In this document: piece after piece, positions 16,387 to 24,197 of the stretch
Numbering within the stretch: position 1 is the first letter of the stretch
Layout of the letters: each line of letters opens with the position of its first letter
Assembly (NCBI RefSeq): GCF_026626335.1
Contig: NZ_JAPNTZ010000015.1
Coordinates: 62,001 to 126,000 of the forward strand
From: Paractinoplanes pyxinae
GTDB taxonomy: Bacteria > Actinomycetota > Actinomycetes > Mycobacteriales > Micromonosporaceae
Length of the DNA stretch: 64,000 nucleotides
Direction of reading: 5' to 3'
Notes under the pieces: generated by a model
The model's database searches: none
What the model saw: only the letters and a program-made list of their open reading frames with translations
What the model was told of the DNA's origin: nothing
Translations under genes and position numbers: made by a program

Positions 16387-16997
16387 GCCACGAACATAGG
16401 CGCTCAGATCTGCCGCGAAGCGCGCGACGCGACGGGCGGTTGCTGGAACGCCACGAACATGAGCGCTCAGAACTGCCCGGTGGGCGATCAATGGATGCAC
16501 GCCACGCATGTGCGCGGCCAGGCTGTGCCGGGAAACGGCCCGCGCGACTGGCGGTTGATGCACGCCACGAACATGAGCGCTCAGTTCTGCTGAGGAGCCC
16601 GCGGCGTAACTGGCGGCGGTGCACGCCTCGGACGTGAGCGGCCAAGTTCTGCCGGGAAACGCGCGGCGCGACTGGCGGTTGATGCGCGCCGCGAATAGGA
16701 GCGGTCAAAGTCCGCTGGGGAGCGGGCGACGGATCCGGCGGTTGGTGCACGCCTCAGACGTGAGCGGCCACGTTACGCCGGGAAACGCGCGGTGCGACTG
16801 GCGGTTTATGCACGCCGCGAACATGAGCGCTCAGTTCTGCCACAGAGCGCGCGGCGCGGCTGGCGGTTGGTGCGCGTCGCGAACATGAGCGCTCAGTTTC
16901 TGTCGCTCGGCGCGTGAGGGAATCCGGCGATTGCTGCACGCCGGGGACATGAGCGGTCAATTGCTGCGGGAAACTGCGCGGCGTAGGCGTCCACTGG
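16381..16997 (-). repeat. Ten-unit ~62-bp tandem array abutting a start codon
   Basis: Imperfect units begin at about 16381, 16444, 16495, 16558, 16620, 16682, 16746, 16808, 16871 and 16933; spacing is 62-64 bp except 51 bp between units 2 and 3. On the minus strand many units contain CATGTTCGTGGCGTGCAT or a variant, i.e. a -10-like hexamer, 6 nt, then GTG. Unit 1 supplies the real -10 and start codon of the winged-helix gene. There are no unique spacers between units, so this is not a CRISPR array. Confidence 0.85.
16393..16398 (-). promoter_or_regulatory. -10 element, leaderless winged-helix gene
   Basis: TATGTT, 6 nt upstream of GTG 16386. It is part of repeat unit 1, and related CATGTT hexamers recur in other units. 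Confidence 0.5.
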
Positions 16998-17019
16998 GCG
17001 GCGCTAGGGCGGGGATCTC

Positions 17020-17025
17020 TAAGAT
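17020..17025 (+). promoter_or_regulatory. -10 element, leaderless hypothetical gene
   Basis: TAAGAT, 8 nt upstream of GTG 17034. Confidence 0.45.
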
Positions 17026-17033
17026 GGCGCGCT

Positions 17034-17543
17034 GTGGACCAGCCTGTCGTCTCGCCTCGCCGCCGTCGTGCTCTGATCGCCCTGATGGCCGTGGTGGGTG
17101 TGGTGGCCGTCGTCTTCAGCGCCTACCTGCTGGGCTTGTTTGACGACGAGGGGCGCTTCCGTACGGAACCTGAGGCCTGCGCCAGTGTCACGCCCAGCCT
17201 GCCCCGGCTGGGCGCCGCCTATGTGGCCAAGCCGGACGGCGAGAGCAGCTGCGGCCTGTACCTCCCGGAGGCCGGCCAACCCGAGATCACCATCTCGTAC
17301 GCCGTAGTGACCCCCAGCCGCGGCGATGCGCCCACTGCCGCGAGCACCAAGCTGCGTGAGTTCGCGCCGCTCGGGTTCACCGAACTGCCCAACCTGGCCG
17401 ACGAGGCGTACATCCGCGACACCAGCCTCTACTTCCGAGTGAGCAACCTGCTGGTCGGCATCACCCTGCAGCCGGGCGCGACCGCCACCCAGGCCGCCGT
17501 GCACACCTTCGCCCGTGAGTTGGCCGCGCATTTGCAGGCCTGA
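17034..17543 (+). CDS. Hypothetical membrane-anchored protein
   Basis: Unrecognised 169-residue protein. A short arginine-rich N-terminus (RRRR) precedes one hydrophobic helix (LIALMAVVGVVAVVFSAYLL), so it is probably a type II membrane-anchored protein with an extracytoplasmic domain of about 135 residues. That domain has two cysteines (ACASVT and SSCGLY) that could form a disulfide. GTG 17034 is set by the -10-like TAAGAT. The last ~25 codons and 3' flank are part of an 85-bp unit triplicated in tandem. It lies upstream of an ABCG-type transporter but has a separate promoter-like sequence. Confidence 0.7.
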   Translation: MDQPVVSPRRRRALIALMAVVGVVAVVFSAYLLGLFDDEGRFRTEPEACASVTPSLPRLGAAYVAKPDGESSCGLYLPEAGQPEITISYAVVTPSRGDAPTAASTKLREFAPLGFTELPNLADEAYIRDTSLYFRVSNLLVGITLQPGATATQAAVHTFARELAAHLQA

Positions 17544-17720
17544 CTGCGTTCTGTAACCGGGCGCGACCGCCACTCAGGCCGCCGTGCACACCTTCGCCCG
17601 TGAGTTGGCCGCGCATTTGCAGGCCTGACTGCGGTCTGCAGCCGGGCGCGACCGCCACTCAGGCCGCCGTGCACACCTTCGCCCGGGATATGGCCGCGCA
17701 TTTGCAGGCCTGACTGCGGT
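17466..17720 (+). repeat. 85-bp tandem triplication of a gene 3' end
   Basis: Three nearly identical 85-bp units start at 17466, 17551 and 17636. The first is the last 26 codons plus stop and flank of the hypothetical gene; the other two are non-coding copies that still carry the TGA. Differences: copy 2 has CTGTAACC for CTGCAGCC, and copy 3 has GGGATA in place of CGTGAGT nearby. The period is not a multiple of three. Confidence 0.9.
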
Positions 17721-17733
17721 AGCACTCCCCCAG

Positions 17734-17739
17734 TAGCGT
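17734..17739 (+). promoter_or_regulatory. -10 element, leaderless ABCG transporter mRNA
   Basis: TAGCGT, 7 nt upstream of ATG 17747. Confidence 0.5.
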
Positions 17740-17746
17740 GGGGCGC

Positions 17747-19336
17747 ATGCCTATTGTGGACTCGGCCAGTGGACTTTCGCTGCAGGCGGCCGGCCTGGGT
17801 CAGGTGGTCCGCGGCGGCCGGCGCACGCTGGACGGCGTCTCGCTCAGCGTGCGGGCCGGCGAGCTGGTGGCGATCATCGGGGCCAGCGGAGCGGGAAAGA
17901 CCACGCTGCTCGACGCGTTGTCCGGCGTACGGCCGGCGGCCGAGGGCCAGGTGCGGTTCGGCGGGGGCGGCGGTCCCGTCGGCTATGTGCCGCAGGACGA
18001 CATCATCCACCAGCAGTTGCCGCTGCAGCGGACGCTTCAGTACGCGGCCCGGCTGCGCCTGCCCGCCGCCGAGGCGGATCGCCGGGTCGCCGAAGTGCTG
18101 GACGTGCTGGGTTTGGCCGGGCGGGCCGACACTCGGGTCGGTGATCTCAGCGGCGGCGAGCGCAAGCGGGCCAGCGTGGCCGTGGAGCTGCTGGCCCGGC
18201 CAGGGGCGTTGTTCCTGGACGAGCCGACGTCGGGGCTGGATCCGGCGGCGGCCACCGAACTGCTCGCTGTGCTGCGCCGGCTGGCCTCCGACGGGGTGCC
18301 CGTCGTGCTGACCACGCACAACCCGGCCGACGTGGACCGCTGCGACACCGTGGTCGTGCTGGCACCGGGTGGGCGGCTGGTGTTCGCGGGGCGGCCGGCC
18401 GACGCGCCCGGCCACTTCGGCGCGGACGACGTGGCAGGCATCTACGGGCGGCTGGCCGACGCGCCCGCGTGGGTGGACCCGCCCGAGGCTGTTCCTGTCA
18501 CGCGTACACGGGAAACAGCGACGCACGCACCCGGCGTACTCCATCAGATCTTGCTTTTGACTTCGAGGAATCTCGCTCTGTTGCGGGCCAACCCGCTGAC
18601 GCTGGCGATTCTCGTCGGGTCGCCGCTGGTCATCCTGGCCATGTTCCTGATGCTGTTCAAGGCCGGCTCGTTCGACCCGGCCCGGCCCGAACCCGCCACC
18701 ACCGTGATGATCCTGTTCTGGATCGCGTTCGGCGTGTTCTTCTTCGGGCTCAGCTACGGGCTGCTGCAGATCTGCACGGAGATGGCGATCCTGCGCCGGG
18801 AAGTGTTCGCCGGCCTGCGCCGCGGGCCGTACCTGACCGCGAAGTTTCTGCTGCTCATGCCGATGCTGGCCGTGGTCGACCTGCTGCTGCTCGGCGTGCT
18901 GCGCTGGCTCGACCGGCTCCCCGCGTTCGACGCCGGCCTCTACCTGACCACCCTGCTGGCGTCGGCGTGCGCGCTCACCCTGGGACTTCTGTGCTCGGCC
19001 GCCGTGTCGGACGTGGCCCAGGTCGGCCTGCTGCTGCCCATGCTGTGTTTTCCGCAGGTGCTGTTCGTCGGGGCGATCCTGCCGGTGCCGGTGATGGCGC
19101 CGGTCGGCCGGTGGATCAGCTACGCGATGTCGAACCGGTGGTCGTTCGAAGCGCTCGGGCACTCCGCCGGCGTCGAACAGCTGTGGGGATCCGGCGCGTC
19201 CCCACTCGGGCCACCGCTGCTCGCCACCTACGGCGACACGTTCAGCCGGGCGCTGTGGGTCGACTGGACCATCCTGGCCGGCATGACGCTGGTGTTCGCC
19301 GCCACGACCTGGGGAGTGCTGCGCCGCCGTGTCTGA
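17747..19336 (+). CDS. ABCG-type ABC transporter (ATPase fused to permease)
   Basis: Half-transporter (529 aa) with the reverse ABCG/White order: N-terminal ATPase, C-terminal six-helix ABC-2 permease. Motifs: Walker A GASGAGKT, Q-loop VPQDD, signature LSGGERKRASVAVELL, Walker B ALFLDEPTSGLD, and H-loop VLTTHNP. Membrane helices begin with ANPLTLAILVGSPLVILAMF and continue to the C-terminus. It probably works as a homodimeric exporter; substrate unknown. ATG 17747 is chosen from the TAGCGT -10; an in-frame GTG 9 nt upstream overlaps that box. The last 8 nt overlap the PLP-enzyme gene, implying a joint role. Confidence 0.9.
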   Translation: MPIVDSASGLSLQAAGLGQVVRGGRRTLDGVSLSVRAGELVAIIGASGAGKTTLLDALSGVRPAAEGQVRFGGGGGPVGYVPQDDIIHQQLPLQRTLQYAARLRLPAAEADRRVAEVLDVLGLAGRADTRVGDLSGGERKRASVAVELLARPGALFLDEPTSGLDPAAATELLAVLRRLASDGVPVVLTTHNPADVDRCDTVVVLAPGGRLVFAGRPADAPGHFGADDVAGIYGRLADAPAWVDPPEAVPVTRTRETATHAPGVLHQILLLTSRNLALLRANPLTLAILVGSPLVILAMFLMLFKAGSFDPARPEPATTVMILFWIAFGVFFFGLSYGLLQICTEMAILRREVFAGLRRGPYLTAKFLLLMPMLAVVDLLLLGVLRWLDRLPAFDAGLYLTTLLASACALTLGLLCSAAVSDVAQVGLLLPMLCFPQVLFVGAILPVPVMAPVGRWISYAMSNRWSFEALGHSAGVEQLWGSGASPLGPPLLATYGDTFSRALWVDWTILAGMTLVFAATTWGVLRRRV

Positions 19337-20699
19337 CCAGTTCGAGCAGCTCCGCGCGGGCGAGTACGCCCACCTGGACGCCGGCGGTGAGGTGTACCTC
19401 GACTACACCGGGGCCGGGGTCTACTCCCAGTCGCAGCTGCGGCACCACCACGAACGGCTGACTGCCCGCGCGTACGGGAATCCGCACTCGGAGAATCCGG
19501 CCTCAGCCGCCTCCACCGACCTGGTCGAGCAGGCCCGCCGCGACGTGCTGCGGTTCCTCAACGCCGACCCGGCCGAGTACGCGGCGATCTTCACCGCCAA
19601 CGCGTCAGGCGCCTGCCGGCTCGTGGGTGAGGCGTACCCGTTCGGACGCGGCCGCGACCTGGTCATGACTTTCGACAACCACAACTCGGTGAACGGGATC
19701 CGCGAGTTCGCCCGCCGCGCCGGGGCCCGCCGCCGCTATGTGCCGCTGACCCCGCCGTCATTGCGGATCGCCGACGACGACGTACGCAAGGCACTCCGGC
19801 GGCGGCGCGGGCTGTTCGCCTTTCCGGCGCAGAGCAACTTCACCGGGGTGCAGCATCCCCTCGACTGGGTCGGGCTGGCCCACGACGCCGGCTACGACGT
19901 GCTGCTCGACGTGGCCGCGTACCTGCCGACCAACCCGCTCGACCTGAGCGTCGTGAAGCCCGACTTCGTGCCGATCAGCTGGTACAAGGTAATGGGCTTC
20001 CCCACCGGCGTCGGCTGCCTGGTCGCCCGGCGCGACGCCCTGGCCCGGCTGCGGCGCCCCTGGTTCGCCGGCGGCACGATCGCCGCGGTCAGCGTCGGCG
20101 CGGAATGGCACCAACTGGCGCCCGACGAGACCGCCTTCGAGGACGGCACCCTCAACTTCCTCGACATCCCCGACGTCTCATACGGCCTGCAATGGCTCAC
20201 CGGCATCGGGCGCGAAGCGGTCCGTACGCAGGTGGCGTCCCTGACCGGCGAGGTGCTGACCGGTCTGTCGTCGCTGACCCACGCCAACGGGCGGCCATTA
20301 ATTCGCCTGTACGGACCACCCGACACAGCCGGCCGCGGCGGAACCGTGGCGTTCAACCTGCTCGACCCGTCCGGCGTGGTGGTCGACGAACGCCTGGTCG
20401 CCGCCGAAGCCCTGACCGCGGGCCTGTCCCTGCGCACCGGCTGCTTCTGCAACCCGGGCGCCGGCGAGGGCGCGTTCGACATCCGCCAGCGAGTGCTACG
20501 GGGAATGCGCGGCTGGGGCGTGCGCACAGTGGACGACTACCTGAAGGTGATGGGAGTCCCCACCGGCGGCGCGATCCGCGTGTCCTTCGGGGTGGCCTCC
20601 ACCAGCAGCGACGTGACCCGGCTGCTCGAGTTCGTCGCCAAGACCTACCTCGACCGCACAGCATCGTCGGACGGGCTCGCCCCACGCCTGCGCTGCTGA
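19329..20699 (+). CDS. Class V aminotransferase-fold PLP enzyme (MoCo-sulfurase-like)
   Basis: PLP-dependent enzyme (456 aa). The Schiff-base lysine is Lys220 in SWYKVMGFPTG. The N-terminal VYLDYTGAGVYSQSQL and the late cysteine loop LRTGCFCNPGA resemble the NifS-like domain of molybdenum cofactor sulfurases, where a cysteine in that loop carries persulfide sulfur. There is no MOSC domain, so it is a stand-alone NifS-like domain. Possible roles are cysteine desulfurase, MoCo sulfuration or an unrelated lyase. GTG 19329 overlaps the ABCG transporter by 8 nt, so the two are cotranscribed. Confidence 0.82.
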   Translation: MSDQFEQLRAGEYAHLDAGGEVYLDYTGAGVYSQSQLRHHHERLTARAYGNPHSENPASAASTDLVEQARRDVLRFLNADPAEYAAIFTANASGACRLVGEAYPFGRGRDLVMTFDNHNSVNGIREFARRAGARRRYVPLTPPSLRIADDDVRKALRRRRGLFAFPAQSNFTGVQHPLDWVGLAHDAGYDVLLDVAAYLPTNPLDLSVVKPDFVPISWYKVMGFPTGVGCLVARRDALARLRRPWFAGGTIAAVSVGAEWHQLAPDETAFEDGTLNFLDIPDVSYGLQWLTGIGREAVRTQVASLTGEVLTGLSSLTHANGRPLIRLYGPPDTAGRGGTVAFNLLDPSGVVVDERLVAAEALTAGLSLRTGCFCNPGAGEGAFDIRQRVLRGMRGWGVRTVDDYLKVMGVPTGGAIRVSFGVASTSSDVTRLLEFVAKTYLDRTASSDGLAPRLRC

Positions 20700-20759
20700 G
20701 TCGAGGCTGAGATCTCCTCCAGGACACCTCGTTGGAACGTTCTCGCCTGCGGCCCTGAC

Positions 20760-21111
20760 GGAGACGGCTTTCCGGACCGTGCGGCAATCGACTGCTCGAT
20801 CACGTCGGTCGGCTTGTAGCCGGTCGAGATGAGGTGGCGGCCGTCCTCGATCTTGGACAGCCAGATCCCGTCGCGACAGCGGACCAGCGCTCGGCAGGCC
20901 CGTTGTGTCGAAGTCGAGCGATCAACTCCCGCTTGAGGGCATCGCTCAACGGATCACGGCACAACAGGGCGATGTCAACGTCGCTCCGGTCCGCTTGGAA
21001 GGCGTCCAGGGCCAGCGAGCCGGCTGCGTACGCCCCGACGAAGTTCGTGGCGAGCACCGACCGCGCAGTCCCGGCAACCGCGGCGAGATACCTCTCGACC
21101 TCTTCAGACAT
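20760..21111 (-). pseudogene. Aminoglycoside-type nucleotidyltransferase, deleted and frameshifted
   Basis: The first ~85 codons from ATG 21111 (ribosome-binding site GGGAGA just upstream) encode a nucleotidyltransferase core with the metal-binding motif GSLALDAFQADRSDVDIALL. The frame then fails. A different frame from about 20905 continues with CRALVRCRDGIWLSK, which looks like the C-terminal helix region of ANT(3'')/DUF4111 proteins. The middle ~100 residues of the normal enzyme are missing. I read this as an internal deletion plus frameshift of an aminoglycoside adenylyltransferase-like gene. Confidence 0.6.
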
Positions 21112-21138
21112 CACCACATTCTCCCTGAGCCCGCGGCC

Positions 21139-21250
21139 TCATAAGTTACCTACCAGTAGCACATAAGAGTCATTATGGTGCGTCTGGTATACACCTGTTT
21201 TTGGATTAATGGATTGCCGGTATTGGTAATCCGATAAACATCCCAGTGGG
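21139..21250. other. AT-rich intergenic island
   Basis: About 110 bp of clearly lower GC than the surroundings, with GGATTAATGG...TAATCC giving short inverted arms (GGATTA/TAATCC). No gene, transposon end or promoter could be identified in it. It lies between the nucleotidyltransferase pseudogene and the sigma factor gene. Confidence 0.5.
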
Positions 21251-21328
21251 CGGCGACGCACGGTTCCCACGAAGGATCGGCAGGCCTCCTCGCGAAACCG
21301 TGAGAGAAGGCTTCCTGGAGAACCTGGT

Positions 21329-22582
21329 TCAGGGCTGGCGCTGCGCGCTGGTCCGGTTGAGGCGTTGCCGCAGGTGCTGGCGTTCCGGGTCGGTGCCGGC
21401 CAGGTCCAAGGCTTTCGCGTACGCCGTGGCGGCCTCCGGCAGTCGGCCGAGGCGCTCGAGTACATCGCCCCGGGCGACGTGGAACGGCGCATAGTCCTGT
21501 AAGCGCTCCTCGCCGCTCAGGGCGTCCAGCACCACTAGGCCGGCCGCCGGGCCGTCTCGCATCGCGACGGCGGCGGCTCGGTTGAGGGCGACCACGGGTG
21601 ACGGCGTCAGGGACAGCAGCACGTCGTACAGCGCCACCACCTGCGGCCAGTCGGTGGTCGAGACCGACGCCGCCTCGTCGTGCAGCGCTGCGATGGCTGC
21701 CTGTACCGCGTACGGGCCCGCAGGACCGCCGGTCAGTGCCAGCCGGACCAGCGTCAGCCCCTCGGTGATCATCGGCGCGTCCCAGCGAGCCCGGTCCTGG
21801 TCCTCCAGCAGCACCAGGGAACCGTCGGGGGCCGTACGCGCGTCGCGGCGGGCGTGTATGAGGAGCATCAGCGCGAGGAGCCCGGTCACCTCGCGCTCCG
21901 ACGGCAGCAGCGCGCGCAGGATCCGTACGAGCCGAATTGCCTCCGCCGCCAGGTCGGTTCGCTGCAGGCTCGGGCCGGAGCTGGCCACATACCCCTCGGT
22001 GAAGATCGAGTACAGCACCTGCAGCACGCCGGGCAGACGCTCCGGCAGTTCGTCGCCGCCGGGCACGCGGAACGGGATCCGCGCCTCACGGATCTTCTTC
22101 TTCGCCCGGACGATCCGCTTCGCCATCGTCGCCGGCGGCACCAGATACGCCCGCGCCACCTCCGGCGTGGTCAACCCGGCCAGGCAGCGCAACGTCAGCG
22201 CGCCACGAGCGTCCTCCGGCAACGCCGGGTGCGCACATGTGAAGAACAACTGCAGCCGGTCGTCCGGGAACTCGGGCCCCTCCGGCATCTCGGTGACCGT
22301 GTCCACCTGCATCAAGGCCAACTTCGCCGCGTACGTCTGATCCCGGCGCAGCCGGTCCACGGCCTTACGCCGCGCGGTCGCCAGGAGCCACGCCCCGGGC
22401 CTGGCCGGCACACCCTGCACCGGCCAGTGCACCAGAGCCGCTTCGAGCGCCGCCGAGGTGGCTTCCTCGGCCAGATCCAGATCCCCGAAACCGCGTACGA
22501 GGGTCGCCAGCAGCCGCCCGTGCTCCTCCCGGAAGACAGCCTCGACGGCCCCGCCGGCCGAAGCCGCGGACGGCGAAGCCAT
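21329..22582 (-). CDS. ECF42-type sigma factor with C-terminal extension
   Basis: Extracytoplasmic-function sigma factor (417 aa). Sigma region 2 covers VFREEHGRLLATLVRGFGDLDLAEEATSAALEAALVHWP (quoted only to locate it at residues ~16-55 in two blocks), and region 4 is LAGLTTPEVARAYLVPPATMAKRIVRAKKKI in pieces near 130-160. A helical C-terminal extension of about 230 residues with TPR-like ALNRAAAVAM and GDVLERLGRLPEAATAYAKA identifies the ECF42 group, which lacks a classical anti-sigma factor and is encoded with a YCII protein. ATG 22582 overlaps the YCII stop by one base (TGATG), so translation is coupled. Confidence 0.92.
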   Translation of the reverse strand: MASPSAASAGGAVEAVFREEHGRLLATLVRGFGDLDLAEEATSAALEAALVHWPVQGVPARPGAWLLATARRKAVDRLRRDQTYAAKLALMQVDTVTEMPEGPEFPDDRLQLFFTCAHPALPEDARGALTLRCLAGLTTPEVARAYLVPPATMAKRIVRAKKKIREARIPFRVPGGDELPERLPGVLQVLYSIFTEGYVASSGPSLQRTDLAAEAIRLVRILRALLPSEREVTGLLALMLLIHARRDARTAPDGSLVLLEDQDRARWDAPMITEGLTLVRLALTGGPAGPYAVQAAIAALHDEAASVSTTDWPQVVALYDVLLSLTPSPVVALNRAAAVAMRDGPAAGLVVLDALSGEERLQDYAPFHVARGDVLERLGRLPEAATAYAKALDLAGTDPERQHLRQRLNRTSAQRQP

Positions 22583-22932
22583 CAGGCGCCGAAGTCGGCG
22601 ACCGGGCGCACCACGACCGAACCGCCACCCAGCGCGCCCGGGCAACGAGCCGCCCACTCCAGCGCCGCGTCAAGGTCGGGCACGTCGATGACGTAGAAAC
22701 CGCCCAGCACCTCCCGCGTCTCGGCGAAGGGGCCGTCCACCACCGTGCGAGTTCCGTCCGCCGCCACCCGCACCGTCGTCGCCGTCACCAGGTCGGCCAG
22801 CGACTCACCCGAGACGTAGATGCCCGCATCCTGCACGGCCTTGTCGTAGTTCACCCAGTCCTGCACGTCGCAGCCTTCGGCCGCACCATCCTCGGTCACC
22901 GATCCGGCGTTGATGAGCAGCATGTACTTCAC
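22582..22932 (-). CDS. YCII/DGPF-domain protein, partner of ECF42 sigma factor
   Basis: Small dimeric alpha-beta barrel protein (116 aa) of the YCII family. It begins VKYMLLINAG and has the family signature DGPFAETREVLGGFYVIDVPD, then ends with a short beta-strand. These proteins are the constant genomic partners of ECF42 sigma factors, and their biochemical role in signalling is unsettled. GTG 22932 has a strong ribosome-binding site (AAGGAGG, 6 nt away). An 8-bp stem hairpin (22953-22973) lies in its leader. Confidence 0.9.
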   Translation of the reverse strand: MKYMLLINAGSVTEDGAAEGCDVQDWVNYDKAVQDAGIYVSGESLADLVTATTVRVAADGTRTVVDGPFAETREVLGGFYVIDVPDLDAALEWAARCPGALGGGSVVVRPVADFGA

Positions 22933-22952
22933 GGTCGTCCTCCTTCGTCGCC

Positions 22953-22973
22953 GAGCGGCCACTCCGGCCGCTC
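22953..22973 (-). promoter_or_regulatory. Perfect stem-loop in the YCII-ECF42 leader
   Basis: GAGCGGCC / GGCCGCTC arms (8 bp) around a 5-nt loop, ending about 20 nt upstream of GTG 22932. It could be an operator or an mRNA stability element. Confidence 0.45.
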
Positions 22974-23035
22974 ACCATCACGACGTTCGGGATCCGCAGC
23001 TGTGGACAACACCCCACCAGAAATCTTTCCGGACG

Positions 23036-23728
23036 TCACTCTTCGGGGCCGGCGCCCCGCACGTACGCGTCGACGGCCGGCTTCGTGACGCCGAGGCGCA
23101 CCAACAGGCCGGTCTCGGGGTGCTCTTCCTCCAGCAGGGCCAGCAGGATGTGCCCGGTGCTGACGGAGTTCTGCTGCAGACGCAACGCCTCACGGAACGT
23201 CAGGTCCAGGGCTTTGCGGGAGCGCGCGTCGAACGGGATCAGCACCGGTTCGGGCGTGTCCGCACCGGCCGCCGGAGGCAGCGACGCGACCGCGGCCGCA
23301 CGTAGAGCGTCATCCGACACCCCGGCTTCAGCTAGGGCCCGCGCGCCGATCGCGTCGGAGACGTTCACCAAACCGATGAGCAGATGCTCGGGCCGGATCT
23401 CGTGATGCCCCAGCTCCTTGGCGGCGGCCATCGACCCGACGACCACCTTGCGCGCCGTGGAGGTGTAGCGGCCGAAACCCTGGGACGGGTCGTCCGGCAC
23501 GAAGCGCTTCTGGGCTGCCTGCTTCGACACGCCCATGCTGCGGCCGATGTCCGTCCAGGACGCGCCCGAGCGGCGCGCCTGGTCGACGAAGTGGCCGATC
23601 AGATGGTCGGCCACTTCGCCCAGATGGTCGGCGAGAACCACCGCGTCGGTCAGGCGGTCCAGCGGGTCGTCGGGGCGGTTCTTCGTGATGGCGGTGATCA
23701 GGTCGTCGAGTCGCACGGATTGCGTCAT
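23036..23728 (-). CDS. HTH-Clp_N domain protein (probable autoregulator)
   Basis: Protein of 230 residues with two parts. The N-terminal ~85 residues contain a helix-turn-helix (GASWTDIGRSMGVSKQAAQKRF). The rest is a pair of Clp_N repeats as in the substrate-binding domain of ClpC/ClpA (GHHEIRPEHLLIGLV and NSVSTGHILLALLEEE), but there is no AAA+ ATPase module. So it is a DNA-binding protein with a Clp adaptor-like sensor domain rather than a chaperone. Two matching palindromes flank its -10 region, suggesting autorepression. It may link protein quality control to transcription (inference). Confidence 0.85.
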   Translation of the reverse strand: MTQSVRLDDLITAITKNRPDDPLDRLTDAVVLADHLGEVADHLIGHFVDQARRSGASWTDIGRSMGVSKQAAQKRFVPDDPSQGFGRYTSTARKVVVGSMAAAKELGHHEIRPEHLLIGLVNVSDAIGARALAEAGVSDDALRAAAVASLPPAAGADTPEPVLIPFDARSRKALDLTFREALRLQQNSVSTGHILLALLEEEHPETGLLVRLGVTKPAVDAYVRGAGPEE

Positions 23729-23731
23729 GCC

Positions 23732-23748
23732 GTCAACCCTAGGTTGAC
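23732..23748. promoter_or_regulatory. Operator 1 of the HTH-Clp_N gene
   Basis: GTCAACC-CTA-GGTTGAC, a palindrome with perfect 7-bp arms, 3 nt upstream of ATG 23728 and downstream of the putative -10 (GATAGT, complement of 23755-23760). Binding would block the transcription start. Confidence 0.65.
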
Positions 23749-23760
23749 GGCACGACTATC

Positions 23761-23777
23761 GTCAACCGTGAGTTGAC
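23761..23777. promoter_or_regulatory. Operator 2 of the HTH-Clp_N gene
   Basis: GTCAAC-CGTGA-GTTGAC, 6-bp perfect arms, 29 bp from operator 1 and occupying the spacer upstream of the -10 box. The same half-site in two copies around one promoter suggests cooperative binding. Confidence 0.65.
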
Positions 23778-23778
23778 G

Positions 23779-24129
23779 CTACGCGTGGCGTTCAGCCTCC
23801 CGGCGGCCGCGCTTGCCCAGCGGCACCTCGGCCATGTCCACCGTCTGCGTCGTCACGTTCTTGATCGGATAGCCGTGCTCGGCCATCCACGCCTCGGCCT
23901 TCGCCTGCGAGCGCACAGCCACACCGGGCACATCCTCGGCGGACTCGACCTCCTCGGCGAAGCGGAAGGTGAAGAACGGCCGCGGCAGGTCGTACGCCAG
24001 ATAACCCTCAGCCGTGTACTGGGTGTTCATGAAGTCATGCGCGGCCGACTCCGCCCGCAACTCCCCCAGCTGCGCCTCGCTCAAACCGTCGAAACTGCCA
24101 CGCACGGTCACCCGCACCGTCCGGCCCAT
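23779..24129 (-). CDS. DUF6204-like small protein
   Basis: Soluble protein of 116 residues, recognisable by its opening MGRTVRVTVRGSFDGLSEAQ and by YLAYDLPRPFFTFRF in the middle, which match an actinobacterial family I recall as DUF6204. No function is known. ATG 24129 is preferred to an in-frame upstream start because the family begins at MGRTV. The stop codon lies 2 bp from operator 2 of the downstream HTH-Clp_N gene. Confidence 0.65.
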   Translation of the reverse strand: MGRTVRVTVRGSFDGLSEAQLGELRAESAAHDFMNTQYTAEGYLAYDLPRPFFTFRFAEEVESAEDVPGVAVRSQAKAEAWMAEHGYPIKNVTTQTVDMAEVPLGKRGRREAERHA

Positions 24130-24197
24130 GACCCCACACCCTCCGCGCAAAAAGGCCAGTATCAGCCGATCCCCCGGCGCGGCGAAACCGGATTACG

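Noticed and set aside
16381..17000. CRISPR array
   Set aside because: Units are contiguous and diverge throughout; there are no unique spacers separating conserved repeats and no cas genes.
17034..17720. Treating the copies at 17551 and 17636 as separate genes
   Set aside because: They are duplicated 3'-end fragments without start codons or separate frames.
21139..21250. Insertion sequence or transposon end
   Set aside because: No transposase frame, long terminal inverted repeat or target duplication was visible; only the low GC is supported.
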